Assembly: GCA_003339415.1 (NCBI GenBank)
Contig: PDHQ01000117.1
Coordinates: forward strand, 1 to 64,000
Source of the DNA: Ophiocordyceps camponoti-saundersi (nom. inval.)
Taxonomy: Eukaryota; Ascomycota; Sordariomycetes; Hypocreales; Ophiocordycipitaceae
Length of the DNA: 64,000 nucleotides
Direction of reading: 5' to 3'
The notes beneath the pieces were generated by a model. It ran no database searches. It saw only the letters and a list, made by a program, of their open reading frames with translations, and was not told the DNA's origin. A program made the position numbers and the translations under genes. Shown one piece after another: positions 33,559 to 45,185 of the stretch; within the stretch, counting starts at the first letter, position 1; the number at the start of each line of letters is the position of its first letter.

Positions 33559-34948
33559 GACGCGCCGCCTCGCCCAGCCTTGGCTCCTGCTGTTGAATGA
33601 GGCCGGTGCTGTTCGTCCGGGTTCTTATGTATGTATGTAATTGTACGGCGTCAGCATGAAGATGAGCGTTGCTATCGTGACGTCATACACATTCCGCTCT
33701 CCTAACACGGACCACGGTCGCGTTGATTGATGCAGATCACGTGCCATGTCTCACGTGAATCTTCTCTCTCTCGGAGGTTATGACGACTGCTTCATCTACC
33801 TACCGACCGACTTACAGCCAAAGGGGAGTCAAAGGGGAGCCAAAGGGGTGGGAAATGCCAATCTCATGCTGACTGTCTCTCTTACTTTCTTGACGTTTCT
33901 TGTGCAAGTATGTCTCTCTTCTTGGCTTGTCCATGACCAAGGTTATAGCACCTGAACGGCCCCGTCGTCGTAAGCCGAACCATCAAGAACTCGAGTTAAT
34001 CTCAATGCTATTCTTTACCATGGCAAACAACATCCATCATCCTTAAGGAGTAAACTACTAATGATAGAACCCTCCACGGAAATAGCCTAAAAGCCTATGC
34101 AGGTGAAATTCACCTCGACTTCGCCTAACCGCTACTTTAAACGGCGGATTATGCATGTAGGTATACCAAGATAGAGCGTACATACAGTACACACGCCTCC
34201 ATATATAGTTACACGCACACACACAGCAAAGGCTGTGTACACCCTGCAAAGCTGAACCAAGCATTTTTACTCGAAAGCATGACAAGCAAGAGTTACCATT
34301 TTACCTTGTTCACACGATGCCGCCATCCCCCCCGGTCTCTTCCCCCCTCCTCGCATCTTGCTTCCTCTTTGGATCATCTTACCTGCTCAACTCTGCGCAT
34401 CTAGGCCGGCCGTAAGCATGATGCAAGGCGAAACTAAAAGTCTCCAAATCAAGGCATCAGTTCCAACGGCAGCGAAAGATGAGGAAGGAATTTTACATTT
34501 TTTTTTATAGTTGGCACTGGCTTGGGCTTATAATCAGACGATTGCCATTTCAACCCTGCAGGCTTGCATCTTCGTATGCAGATGCATGCCATTACTGGCT
34601 ATGGAGTCTTTGTCTCTGTTGAAAGGGCCGCGAATGCTTTCTTTCACGTACAAGAGGTCGCCTTTTATGTAGCTGTTGTTCCTTGGATCTCATGCGGTCA
34701 TTATTTGAAACCTTTTTTTTTTTTAATTCGATACTATGTGTAGCTACTATCTATATTCATCTATAGCGCTTCGCTCTATGGCGTATTGAGTCTTTTAAAT
34801 AGCTTCTTTATAACTGGCATCCATCACCTCATTTCCCGACTCTTCCCATCATCCGACTACAAGTTTTTCAATCATCGCATCAACACCAGACTTATCTCTT
34901 GTCGTCCAAGGCCTTTTTGCATATTATTGGCTCGGTTTCATATTGGCC
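33559..34948. other. intergenic
   Basis: Holds the uniporter promoter (ATGTATGTATGTAA repeat at about 33626-33639), a near-tandem AAAGGGGAG/CAAAGGGG direct repeat (about 33818-33848), CA-rich DNA near 34205-34224 and T runs near 34500 and 34712-34724. A TTTTAAATAG element at about 34793 may be the TATA box of the next gene. No gene recognised. Confidence 0.55.
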
Positions 34949-35494
34949 ATGCACCCACTGAAGTATTCCACAATCGCCCTCACGATTCTCATCACCCCAG
35001 CAATCGGCCTTCGCAACATCGAGATCGAAGACGAATACAGCTGCCGACGAAACAAGGAACAGTGCCACTGGCTAAACTGCTACTGGGCCGAGCGCTTCCT
35101 CCCACCCAACGCCGAAGTAGGAGACATCGTGTGCCTGTTTCACAAAGAGAGAAACTACAAAATCATCAACTGGACGAAGCTGTATTGGAAGGATCAGATA
35201 TGCAGCATCGAAGCTTACGACAGACCCAACTTCCCCGGAGTGGACTGCTGTAACAACTATGGGTTCCCGTGCCTTGCCGGCGGCTATCAGGCTCTCGTCT
35301 GCCCGACGGATCAGCCGGTGACGTTGGAATGGAAGAAGCCCTTTTGGACTCGGACGCAGACTGCTCAGAGGGGCAACAAGTGCGCTCACTGGGAACAGAG
35401 GCAGAAGGCTAGAAAAAGGCCCAGCAAGCCGAGACTTCAGACCATTACCATCGGTAGCGGCTACAGGAGGATCAGGTATCTGGGAATAAATTAG
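34949..35494 (+). CDS. small secreted Cys-rich protein
   Basis: Single-exon 181-aa protein starting at the ATG at 34949. Residues 1-20 are a signal peptide (MHPLKYSTIALTILITPAIG). The mature protein has ten Cys, including a CC pair in GVDCCNNYGFPCLAGG, and a Trp/Tyr-rich middle (INWTKLYWKDQIC); the C-terminal 45 residues are strongly basic (Arg/Lys/Gln) and lack Cys after the KCAHWEQ motif. Length and Cys content match apoplastic/haemolymph effector candidates, but no family is recognised. No intron needed. Confidence 0.7.
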   Translation: MHPLKYSTIALTILITPAIGLRNIEIEDEYSCRRNKEQCHWLNCYWAERFLPPNAEVGDIVCLFHKERNYKIINWTKLYWKDQICSIEAYDRPNFPGVDCCNNYGFPCLAGGYQALVCPTDQPVTLEWKKPFWTRTQTAQRGNKCAHWEQRQKARKRPSKPRLQTITIGSGYRRIRYLGIN

Positions 35495-35879
35495 CCTTGA
35501 TAGCGGTGGTGAGGGCATGAAAGAAGATGACGGTGAAAACAGCTACAACGGCTTCCCTTTGTATACAAGTTTTGATGGTTCTCTGACAATAGACATCTCT
35601 CGTGTTATATCAAGCACATCATCATCAACCATGAGGACGCTGACCTAATCACCTTCACGGCTTGCCAATTGCCAAACAGCTTCCTCGGAGCTCCAATTTC
35701 CTCTTCCGATGATGTAAGCCTCGTATATCCCATCTCCTCACTTGCTTCTTCCCGTGTCGTCATCACCGTTTACCAGCACCTTTCCTTTCCAGCTTCAGCA
35801 CCAATCTCTTGCCTCTGTTCGTAAAGCCTCCTCTCAAGCTCCAGAACCAGCGTTCGAACCTCAAGCTCCCACACGCGCC
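35495..35879. other. intergenic, Mn-SOD promoter
   Basis: Pyrimidine-rich 5'UTR before the SOD start; nothing else seen. Confidence 0.5.
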
Positions 35880-36749
35880 ATGGCGTCTTCTCTACTGCGT
35901 ACGGTGCCGACGATGAGAGCAAGCCTCCTCAGACCCCGCGCCATGGCGGCCATGGCCTCTACCAGCTTCGTCCGCGGCAAGGCGACGCTTCCCGACCTCC
36001 CGTGTGAGCCCGATTCTGTTACCTTTCCTCTCCTTTTATCCGGCTTCTCTTCCCAAGACGCTGGCTGAACCGGCTGCGCAGACGACTACGGCGCCCTCGA
36101 ACCTTACATCTCCGGCAAGATCATGGAGCTCCACCACTCGAAGCATCATCAGACCTACGTCAACGGCTTCAACGCCGCCACCGAGGCTCTAGCCCAAGCC
36201 AGCGCTAAAAACGATGCAAAGGCTGCCACTGCTCAGGCTCCCCTTCTCAACTTCCACGGCGGCGGCCACCTCAATCACTCTCTCTTCTGGGAGAATCTGG
36301 CCCCGCACGGAAAGGGAGGCGGTGGCGATCCCGACGGCAAGTTGCTGGTATGCCTAGCTCTTCTCATCCGTCCCTGAATGACTCCGCAATGCCTTCTTCC
36401 TGACAGCAGACGAGGGGGCGAAGGATGACTGTGACTGATTGTTGCTCAGACTGCCATCAACGAAGACTTTGGTTCCTTGGACGCGTTGAAGAAGCAGACA
36501 AACGCCGCTCTCGCCGGCATTCAAGGGTCAGGCTGGGCCTGGCTCGTCAAGGAGAAGGCGTCAGGCACGCTGAGTGTCGTGACGCGTGCCAATCAAGATC
36601 CAATCACCGGAAACTTGGAGCCGCTGCTGGGTATAGACGCCTGGGAGCACGCCTACTACCTGCAGTACCAGAACCGTAAGGCAGAGTATTTCGATGCCAT
36701 CTGGAACGTCGTCAACTGGGGCACGGTGGCGAAACGGTTTGAAAAATAA
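35880..36749 (+). CDS. sod2: mitochondrial manganese superoxide dismutase
   Basis: Converts superoxide to H2O2 and O2 in the mitochondrial matrix. Exons 35880-36003, 36082-36347, 36450-36749 (229 aa). Residues 1-33 are an Arg/Ser/Ala-rich presequence. The mature enzyme begins [20 protein letters not shown]; metal ligands are the His in MELHHSKHH, the His in HLNHSLFW, and the Asp and His of [27 protein letters not shown] and GSGWAWL are typical for the Mn form. The first donor is GTGAGC (exon end at 36003), which gives the expected LPYDYGAL. Confidence 0.96.
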
Positions 36750-36846
36750 CTCATCTGCTCCGGGAGCATCGTCGTGTAAATATTTCAGTCATAACAATAA
36801 AAAGGAAAATCAACTGTCATAATATCATGAACCCTTTCCACCGCAT

Positions 36847-38064
36847 TCAGTTCCTGAGCATTGCTGCCGCGATTACACCCTGCGAGCCTTCTGACTGCAG
36901 TGGGCCACTCCGCCCCTGAGGCGAACGTCGAGGCGTCTGGTTTCTCAGGATGGACTGGTACGCCACCAGCTCCTTCGTATACGTGTCCTCGAAGATTTCC
37001 GACGCATAGTCGTACCAGTCCATGTTCTTGCTGTCGACGCGAGCCTCGAAAAAATTGACGTAGTCCCACCACTCTGGATAAAACCCGCCGCAATCCCAGC
37101 CTATGATGCCGACGATGGAGCCGTTGAGGACGACAATGTTACTCGGGCTCAGCTCGCCGTGGCTCAGAACCAGAGGGCTGTTCCGGTCGAGTTGAGAGGC
37201 GATAGAATCAGCCACGACATCGGGCACGCCGGGCTGCAAGTTGGAGAGCATAAAGGCGGTAAAGTGAGCCGCCTTGGGCCTGTAGCGGATGGCCCAGTAC
37301 GTGCTCTCGCAGCCCTTTTGAAGCAGCAGCGAGTATTTCGACGCGAAAAGGGAGCCAACAATCGGATAGCCGTCGAGGTGTTGCGGCGGCAGCGTCTTGC
37401 GCATCTGCTTGATGATGCTGCGAAGGTGTTGAACGATGCTGCGCTTGCACTGAGGCGTGAGTTCGGACCAGCTGTCGGCGAGGAGAGTGCCGCGAGACAC
37501 CCGAAAGATGGGACCCGGGGGCAAGCTTTCATTCTCATCGGGCAAGGGCAAGCGCAGAATGGGCACCTTTTCGTTTGTCGCCTTGCGAACCCATTCGTTG
37601 AGCTTGAGACCAGAATGCGATATGACGCGGGGGTACGTCTTATACACGAGTTCGTACTGAGATGGCGGTGGCTCGACCCTCAGAAACATGTCGTGATGCT
37701 GGACGAATCTTTCTAGATAAAGAACATGCCTGTTGCGAGGAGGCGCTGCAAGGTTTGATTGTTTTAGCGACGTGAACGGTCATTGTCAAAACGGAATTTC
37801 CTCTCCCTCACGGCGTGGAAACTGTGGACGCTTGCGCAGAACCAGGGACTGGTTAGTGATGACGTCGACAGGGCATGTCTCGAGCTCGTCACGAGATCGT
37901 TTGCGAGAAGCTTGGGACTCTCTGCCGCTCTCGGAAGCAACGTTATTGACACTGGCGCTGGAGCTTGCCCCCTGCTCCTCCTCTTCCTCTTTCGGACGAG
38001 AGAGCCTATTGGGGTCGGTGTCTATGGCGTCGACAGACCGACGCCTCGCCTGTGGCAGCGACAT
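36847..38064 (-). CDS. aminoglycoside phosphotransferase (APH)-like protein, probably catalytically altered
   Basis: Exons 38064-37812 and 37745-36847 joined by a 66-nt phase 1 intron (GTGAGG donor, TTGCAG acceptor), 383 aa. Exon 1 encodes a charged N-terminus with a Glu run and a basic KRSRDE cluster, possibly nuclear-targeting. The APH domain begins NRHVLYLERFVQHHDMFLRV. The catalytic loop reads HGELSPSNIVVL (Glu for the usual Asp after HG) and the metal loop IIGWDCGGFYPEWWDYV (Gly for the Asp of IDWE). These changes suggest weak or absent kinase activity. Fungal APH homologues are abundant and mostly uncharacterised; substrate unknown. Confidence 0.8.
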
Positions 38065-38157
38065 CTGGCCAGTAGGAAGACGTTCCGACGATGTGCGAGA
38101 GACGAGGGTGTGTGTGTGTGTGGTTATGAGTACCAGGTAGAATGACAAGTAGTACGT

Positions 38158-38187
38158 ATGGATGGATGGATGGATGGATGGATGGAT
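38158..38187. repeat. (ATGG)n microsatellite
   Basis: About seven ATGG units, preceded by a GT run at about 38107-38122. Confidence 0.95.
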
Positions 38188-38430
38188 GAAGGTGTTGGTG
38201 ATGATGATGATGATGAATGGATAGAAGAAGTTGGAATGATAGAGACAGCAAAGGAGAGGGGAAAGGAGATGAGAGAGGGGGAGAACGATGGCAGTATAAA
38301 TACTTTTTTTTTGGGGAGAGAGGGACGGAGTGGTCCTTGACTGCTGGTGAAGAATTGTCGGCCTCAGGCTAGAAGTCGTCTCTGAACAGTGAATCACAGA
38401 TTGAACGTCACCGGCATCGGCCAAGGCTCA

Positions 38431-38456
38431 GGGCAGGCAGGCAGGCAGGCAGGCAA
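38431..38456. repeat. (GGCA)n microsatellite
   Basis: Six GGCA units. Confidence 0.95.
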
Positions 38457-41132
38457 CTGCTAGGTCATTATTCGTTCATGCCTTCTACGACCCGCAGCAG
38501 TGGCAAGGAAGGAGGGAGGCTCACGTGCCGCGCTGAAAGTGGTGGAGTATTTTTCAATCACGCAGTCCAACGTCTTCTCTCCGTGATTCACTGAAAGGTA
38601 GGTCTCTCTGTCTCCGGCTCCGTGACATGAATCACCACTGCCTTTTCAGTGTCTATCCAAGTCTCCCGAAATAGCCTCCCCGAACTTCGTCGAGACCTCT
38701 GCGGAAGTCTCCATCGATGCCTCTCCAACATCCCCATTGACGCCTCACCTTAACCTCCCCTTGCTGTCGGCGGCCAAGACCATCTACCTACCCATCTACT
38801 CCCACCCACCAATTCATCAAAAGCTCTCTCGGCCTCTCTCATACGCACAGCACCTTGAGCCGGCTTCTCGTCAACTCGCCCACCCTTCACCGCCCTGCCC
38901 TGTTCCATTCGTCTCGAGACTCCCACCCCTCTCCTCCGTTGTCGTTACACGCGACCAGCTGCCGCCATGCGGCCCCTTTCTTTCGTTTCGAAAAACGCCA
39001 CTGTTCTCAGAAACGAGCGTCGGGCTCAGCGCTACCCACCAGTCTACCTCCATGGTTTTTGAGCCCCCTCGAGTTCGTTGACGGGTCCCCATCCGCCAAC
39101 TCTCAGTCGACTTTCCTGGCCCATGTCGCTGCCGTCGAAATCTGCTTCTAATTTTGTCAATGCCATACGCTCTGCACCCTTCCGGGTCCCGGCGAACCTT
39201 GCTCAACGGTTTGAACCTTGTACTACGTGCGGCGGTTATCGGTCTGATGTCTTCTGGGAGCGTCCTCTCCACCCAAAGTCACGTTGTACGAGAGTCCTTA
39301 CACTACGGACCATACCCCTGTCGTTCGTGGGCTCTGCTGTTTGTCCCTGAGGTCGCTACGCAGCCATTGACCAACCAGCATCTTCATAGCCTCGGCACTG
39401 CGCAAGCGCCGGCTCCCTTCCATCTCAGATCCGTGTATCGTCAGACAGCAGAACCGCTGTGTCGGTGCTGGACCTAATACCCAAGTCCTGAGCCCAAGAA
39501 AAAGAAGGAAAAAGTATATGGCCCGTGGAGGCACGCGGAGTTAGGCTCCATGACATTTCGAGCCGTTTTCCAGTCTCGTCAGTATCTACATTGCCTGCGG
39601 GCCGTCCTGACATGGCAAATGTTGAGAGCGAGCCTGACCCATGGCTCTGATGGAGCGTTGCTACTTCCGGAAGCATGCCGAAACCCGATGAGGACCCTGC
39701 TCCTCTTGATGCTTTGACGCCCGCCATGTCTTGGTCCGATGACGGCTTGCCAAGTAAGCCACGGGGGGGGCAAAAGCCTACGGCTAATCTCGCCGCCACG
39801 TGGACGAGCTCTGAGAAGCTGGCGCGAGCTCTACTTCAGAAAATAGAGTAACGGCGTCAGAGTGTCTAGACAAGGAAAGTCCCCCCTTTTCCTCAGCTTC
39901 AGGGGTGACTCGACCCTGAGCCAGCGACACGGGCCCGAAGCATGGCATTTCAGTCTGGGCGTCCGTCGGAGCGCTTTGTCCCGCCTGATTCGTCTTTCGT
40001 TAGCGTTTCGTTTCTTCGCAAAATTGCCAAAGCGGACGCGACGGGGTTGCACAAGTCCAGGCAGTGACACCAAAACACAGATCCCTGGCCTGCACCCAGT
40101 CGTATTCAGGTCGGCAAGTGTGGGCAGACTGTTCTCTTCGGGTCGCGTACGACGTCCAGTATGAAAGGAATTGCCGGAATCAGATGTCTGCGGCTCAGTA
40201 GGGTCGATGGGCTCGCCCGAGCCGGAGTCTAGGGACTCTTGGTGCTACGAGGGCGGATGGTGACGAGACAGGAGCCAGAGATATTCATATCAAAGCGAAA
40301 TTGAGCCATGGGGAACCACGGACCGACCGCTCATGTTCGAAGCGATTGACCAAAGATAGTAGGCGACTTGCTCTGCTCCCTTGTGCCGAAGCCGAGCTTG
40401 GCCGCAATGTCCGCCGTCTCGGGGCATCGAGACGGCACCGGCCCAGGGGACCGGGACGAGCCAAAGCAGACCCGAGCCTCCTGTCTCGTGCCGTCAACTC
40501 CGGACGCTTCGGGAGATGCTCGCGGCAGTAGCCAAGAGAGCCGAGAATCTGATTAGGCGAGCATCTGCAGCATCGGGTGTGTTGGCCCAAGGCTTTCCCG
40601 CCCGCCCCCCTTTTTCTCGTCCCCTCCTCTCGCGTACACACACACTCTTTCTCTCTCACACACACACTTGCTATCCCCTTCCCTCTCCCTCCAATTTTCA
40701 TCTTCACTCTTGTTCTCTCCACTCTGTTCTGTTTGGTTTACTTTCCTTTCCTCCACTCACTACTTTCTGTTTCCCCACCATCTCGCCTCCTTTAGCTCTC
40801 GGAGGAAAAGAAGGTTATACCAACTCTTCCGGGGCATCATTGTGGACTCGGAGCCCGGTGCGAGGTTCACGTCGGCAGCGGTGAACCGAGCCGACTTGGA
40901 CCTCCGGGCAGTGTGCATCGAACCGGCGGTCTGGGCCGGCGAGGCACGCGGCAGACAGCCAATGAGAAGGTTATAACGTGTCTCAAATAGGGAAAAAAAA
41001 AGGCGAGAGCGAAGGGGACCAGGGACGACACATTGATCGGCCGGTTGCATGGTTCAGTTGTCTCTCAGGCTTCGGCAACGTCTTCTTAAACCAACTCCAT
41101 GTCTCTTGTCCGTCTCGACGACTTCGGAAGAG

Positions 41133-42877
41133 ATGGCTATGACCATGGCCGATAACGTTATTAGGAAAGCCTGCGATCGTTGTCACGCCCAAAAGTTGTT
41201 GTGCAAACGCATCGCCGACGAGGCTTGCGAGCGTTGTGTCAGACTACACGCCGAGTGCAAGTCTAGTCCTTCTTTGCGGTATAAGAAGCACAATCACCAA
41301 CACCCACGACAGCAGCAGCAGCAACTACCACCACAGCCTCCTCCTCCTCCTCTTCCTCCTCCTCCACCACCACCACCACCACCACCACCACCTCTTCCTC
41401 CAGCTGCACCTCCCCCTTCACCCACGGCTTTACAACAGCTGCAGCGACAGCAACAACAGCTGCAACAGCTGCAACAGCAACAACAAGATCAACAGCAACA
41501 TCAGTCACAGCAACCTCAACCTCAGCATAACACACCACAAGAAGAACAGCCGGTACAGAGTCAACAACAGCTGCAACACGCACAATCAAAGCAGCCCGTA
41601 CCGACGGTAGGCTCCCAGACCATCGTCGTTTCTAGGCGATCTCCGAAAAGACGAAAGACAGAGAGTGAGCCGAGTTCAGAGGCTAGTACGTCACCAATGC
41701 CCTCGCATCGTAACTACTACCCAAGTATGAACCGTCGAGTGGTTGATCATTTCTGACCGTCTGGCCCGTACCCGTAGATCAAGCCGGCTCTCTAACTCCT
41801 CAGAACGAGGAGCTCGCCACGACGAAACACGGCGTGGCCGCACCAGGGGCCGCTCTCGAGCCGGGGGAGTTTGGCTTAAGCTTCGCAGAGATTGCGTTCC
41901 TGACGCCGTCTCATCCAGACCATCTGTCGGTGATTCCCGGTACGGTCGACAGCTTCCACAGTCCCTTCCCGGAGCCGTGGGAAGCACAGCTCGGGTCCAA
42001 CCCGGATCCTTACCATCACATCAACTCCTACGCTACGGGCGTAGTCCCGTTCCAGCCGACGACAAGCGTCCCCAGCGGACGGCCTCAGGTATCAGAGGCG
42101 CCGGAGCGGGTTCGAAGGCAGAGGCTCAAGCAGCGTCGACCGCGACAGATACAACTGCGGCAAGTGGCGCAGGCGCCGGCACAGAGAAGAGAGGCCCCGA
42201 CAGTGCACTGGATGGCGCAGCTCTCGGACATCAACAAGCGGCTGCTGGAACTGGCCTCGATGCTACCGCAGCCGCAGCGTCAGCAATGCAACGGCTGGTC
42301 GGTGGACGAGGCGCACGACTTTCCCATCGACGAAATGTTCAAGCTCACGCGAAAGGTGGCCGACATCCTCGACGGGCTGTCGCGCAGCGGGCCCGGCAGC
42401 GCCGACTACCTGGACGGGTCGGACCCGGGCAACTCCATGTTCGTGCTGTCGACGTACGTGCGGCTGCTGGACATGTACCAGCGAGTGTTTTACCTGGTGC
42501 GGGACGAGGTGCTGCGAGCGCAGTCGGGGGCGGTCTTTAAGTTCTGGAAGCTGCCGGACGTGACGGTGGGATCGTTTGCGGTGGAGTCGATGCCGTCGCT
42601 GCAGATGTCGCTCACGATTCAGCTGGCGGAGGAGTTTCTGAACCGGCTCCGGGGCGCGACGCTGGCCATGGACCCGGCCCTGCGCAAGGACGAGGACCAG
42701 TCGGGGGGCGGGGGTGCGGGAGGGGTCGGCGGCGGCGGCGGCAACGGAGCTGACGGAGACTCTATGTTTTCCGACGTGGTCGACGTGTCGTATCGGGCTG
42801 TGAGGGATAAGGAGGAGAGCTTGGCGAGGCACTTGACGGAGTTACGGGACGACATTGAGGCGTTGCTGGATGGCTGA
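41133..42877 (+). CDS. Zn2Cys6 binuclear-cluster transcription factor with polyPro/polyGln linker
   Basis: Exons 41133-41724 and 41778-42877 (563 aa), 53-nt phase 1 intron with GTATGA donor and TTTCTGACC branch. Residues about 12-42 form the zinc cluster CDRCHAQKLLCKR...CERCVRLHAEC, spacing CX2CX6CX7CX2CX6C. It is followed by a long Pro run and Gln-rich tract (about 41300-41600) and a KRRK nuclear signal. The C-terminal half contains a helical regulatory domain (MFVLSTYVRLLDMYQRVFYLV) resembling AflR-type factors, with a Gly-rich insert near 42705-42745. In-frame ATG at 41049 would add 28 residues. Targets unknown; no biosynthetic cluster is visible next to it. Confidence 0.88.
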
Positions 42878-43883
42878 GCCGCATGTTGCATTCAGCCCTG
42901 GCTTGCTGTTCCTGTTTGTCTGTTTCTCTCACCCCTCACTTTGCCTTGTCTTCTGGTTCAGTCACGATGTGTTGTTAACGGCTTCATTTCTGTTCGATTT
43001 TCACTTGGCTTGCTTGTTGTCTAGGTAGGGAGAGTGATGAGACTGGAGGTATGATGAGCTCGATAGATGAGAACGAGTTTCAGGTGACGACAACGTTGCA
43101 TATCGGAAGCGTATTTATTCGCCAACGATTTGGGGGGAGGGGGGGGTTCTTTTGTTTACCAGGGGGGAGGGGAAGATACTCAAAATTTCATTCAATGGGA
43201 TGCATGCACACGATACGTCTGACTAGGTAGGTAGGGGAAAGGAAGCGATATGAGATGGAAGCCGAGAAGGGGAAGAGAGAGACGATGACAGTTGATTCTT
43301 TCCTGCGTTGGAAGTGTTTGTCATTCGTTTGGGATTCAGGTTTGGGGGGTTGGGGTTGGGTGATGAGGTATGATGGATGATGGGGAATTAGGTTGGTTCT
43401 GTTGAAGCAGCTAGCAGGGAGGGACGTGTGTCGTGAGGAGGGTGATTTGGGGGGGGGGGGGGGTGAGGAATGAGGGATGAGGGATGAGGATGAGGCTCTT
43501 TTGTGTGTGTTTCTTGGCTTTTGTTTTGGAATAGATATGCACATGTGTACTAACGTATGGATAGATGGGGGTTTGACTTGGGGGCTTGGTTGATGATGGA
43601 GGCGATGGTTTGATGACTTTATTCCCCCCTTTCGAGCTGATGAGTACGATGCATGTAGGATGAGACAACTACAGTCTACAGATACGATGGGGAGACATAT
43701 CTTGCTACGGATAGTCTGAGACTCTTGCATGTATGTATGTAAGTAAGTGTGACGAGACCAACATCCGCGAGCCAGCTTTGCGAATTCATGGGAGGGCCAA
43801 TAGGGGGGGTGGTTTAGGGAAAGGGGAACGGTTCAACGAGGAGAAATTCCCAGGCCCGTGTCGCCGGGCCGACCAGGGGAATT

Positions 43884-43925
43884 TTCTCTCTCTCTCTCTG
43901 TCTATTCTCTCTCTCTCTCTCTTTC
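43884..43925. repeat. (CT)n microsatellite
   Basis: Two CT runs separated by a short TCTATT interruption. Confidence 0.9.
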
Positions 43926-44604
43926 TTTCGCTTTCTATCTCGTATTCAGACTTGAACCGTGCTTCGAGCCGGCTCATCTGAAACGGAAAGACGGGAAGAA
44001 AAAAAAAAGGGGGGGGGTAAGGACGGATGATGGATCGATGCGAGCAAACCGATGCTTACACATGGGATGGAATACATTAGGTTAGTTTGCGAGATGGTGA
44101 TGATGTGAAGAGAACGTGTGTCTCGTTGGTGACCGGAGCGGAGTGAATGAATGGACCTGACGCCATCGATTTTTTTTTTTCCCTCCTCATGGCTTGGGAG
44201 AGGTGAGTCTTGGTTTCTTGACAGGGGGGGTGGAAGGGAAAGATGTATGTACTTGCTTTCCAGGGGGCCCTTGTCGGCGTTAAGCAAGTCTGTCGGCCCT
44301 CTTCCTAGACGGGATGGGGATCGGACAGGGATGGGCGGGATGCGATGTCGGCTTTTAGGGGGGGAAAGAATTCTACGGATTACGGATGGTGGTTTACGTG
44401 GGAGTTTGTCTTGGTGCTTTTTTCGTCATGGCGTGGAGGTGGAGGTGCTGGTTGAGGGGATGGGGGGGGAACAGGGGAGGGGAGGGGGGAGTCGGTCGGG
44501 CAGCGGTGGAGGTGGATGGGAAGAAGAAGTAGACGGGGTGGAAGAGAGGATCAAAGTGAGGATGAGGGCTTTTGTAGGTAAGGTATGGCTGCTGCCCATA
44601 TCCC

Positions 44605-44628
44605 GGGGGGGGGGGGGGGGGGGGGGGG
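44605..44628. repeat. 24-nt poly-G tract
   Basis: Uninterrupted G run following CCC. Confidence 0.95.
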
Positions 44629-44649
44629 TTACAAGGGGTGAGGGGGAGG

Positions 44650-44740
44650 TGGGAAAGTGGAAGTGGGAGTGAAAGTGGAAGTGGAAAGTGAAAGTAAAGG
44701 TGAAGGTAAAGGTAAAGGTAAAGGTAAAGGTGAGAGTGGA
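44650..44740. repeat. degenerate GGTAAA/GTGGAA hexamer repeat
   Basis: Purine-rich hexamer array; the core at 44705-44730 is four perfect AAAGGT-type units. Confidence 0.85.
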
Positions 44741-45065
44741 AATGGAGGCAAATCCCCTTGATCAACTACGGTTTGTGCCATAGTGATAGCTGTGCAGATC
44801 CTTTCGGACGGGAACCACTTTATCGCCACTCCAAAGGTCCACTGAAAACCTGCTTCATCCAGGATCCCCCTCTTCCTACTGCTATCCGTACATACTATGT
44901 ACATATGTAGGTAGGTATCTACTTGAAGCCAGCTGGTTTCGGGATAAATAATCGCCGTCTGAGCAGAGACAGGCGGGAAATAACCGCTGTGCCGATAGTT
45001 CCTGTAGCACTGCTATAGTGGCGAGAATTTATTGGTTTCAGGGTGGTGGCGCGCGTGTATGTAGG

Positions 45066-45080
45066 TATGTATGTATGTAT
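45066..45080. repeat. (GTAT)n microsatellite
   Basis: ATGTATGTATGTAT run next to TAGGTA motifs; similar ATGT/ACAT runs recur between genes throughout the window. Confidence 0.85.
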
Positions 45081-45173
45081 GGAGGCCCTCGACGCTCGTT
45101 CCCTCGTCTTACGTCTTTGTCTTACCTACCTACCAGTATCACCGACATTATTACCCACTGGGCCACTACCTAC

Positions 45174-45185
45174 CTACCTAGGTAG
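45174..45185. repeat. 12-bp CTACCTAGGTAG palindrome
   Basis: Preceded by further CTAC units; same core as the palindrome at 31951. Confidence 0.9.

Larger units (their letters stand above)
38065..41132. other. long intergenic region (about 3 kb)
   Basis: Holds GT and ATGG microsatellites near 38107-38187, a GGCA repeat at 38431-38456, TACCTACC motifs near 38787 and a CT/CA-rich stretch near 40620-40750. Many overlapping ORFs occur on both strands, but none shows a known domain, ATG plus codon bias or convincing splicing. It could be promoter and long 5'UTR of the Zn2Cys6 gene, or hold unrecognised lineage-specific genes. Confidence 0.5.

Noticed and set aside
38158..38456. CRISPR-like short repeats
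   Set aside because: Simple tetranucleotide microsatellites without spacers, in a eukaryotic context.
38737..39477. several overlapping plus-strand ORFs of about 100 codons
   Set aside because: No domain, poor codon structure, mutually overlapping frames in Ser/Pro/Leu-rich DNA.
43188..43730. Pro/Ser-rich minus-strand ORF
   Set aside because: Translation of G-rich microsatellite DNA.
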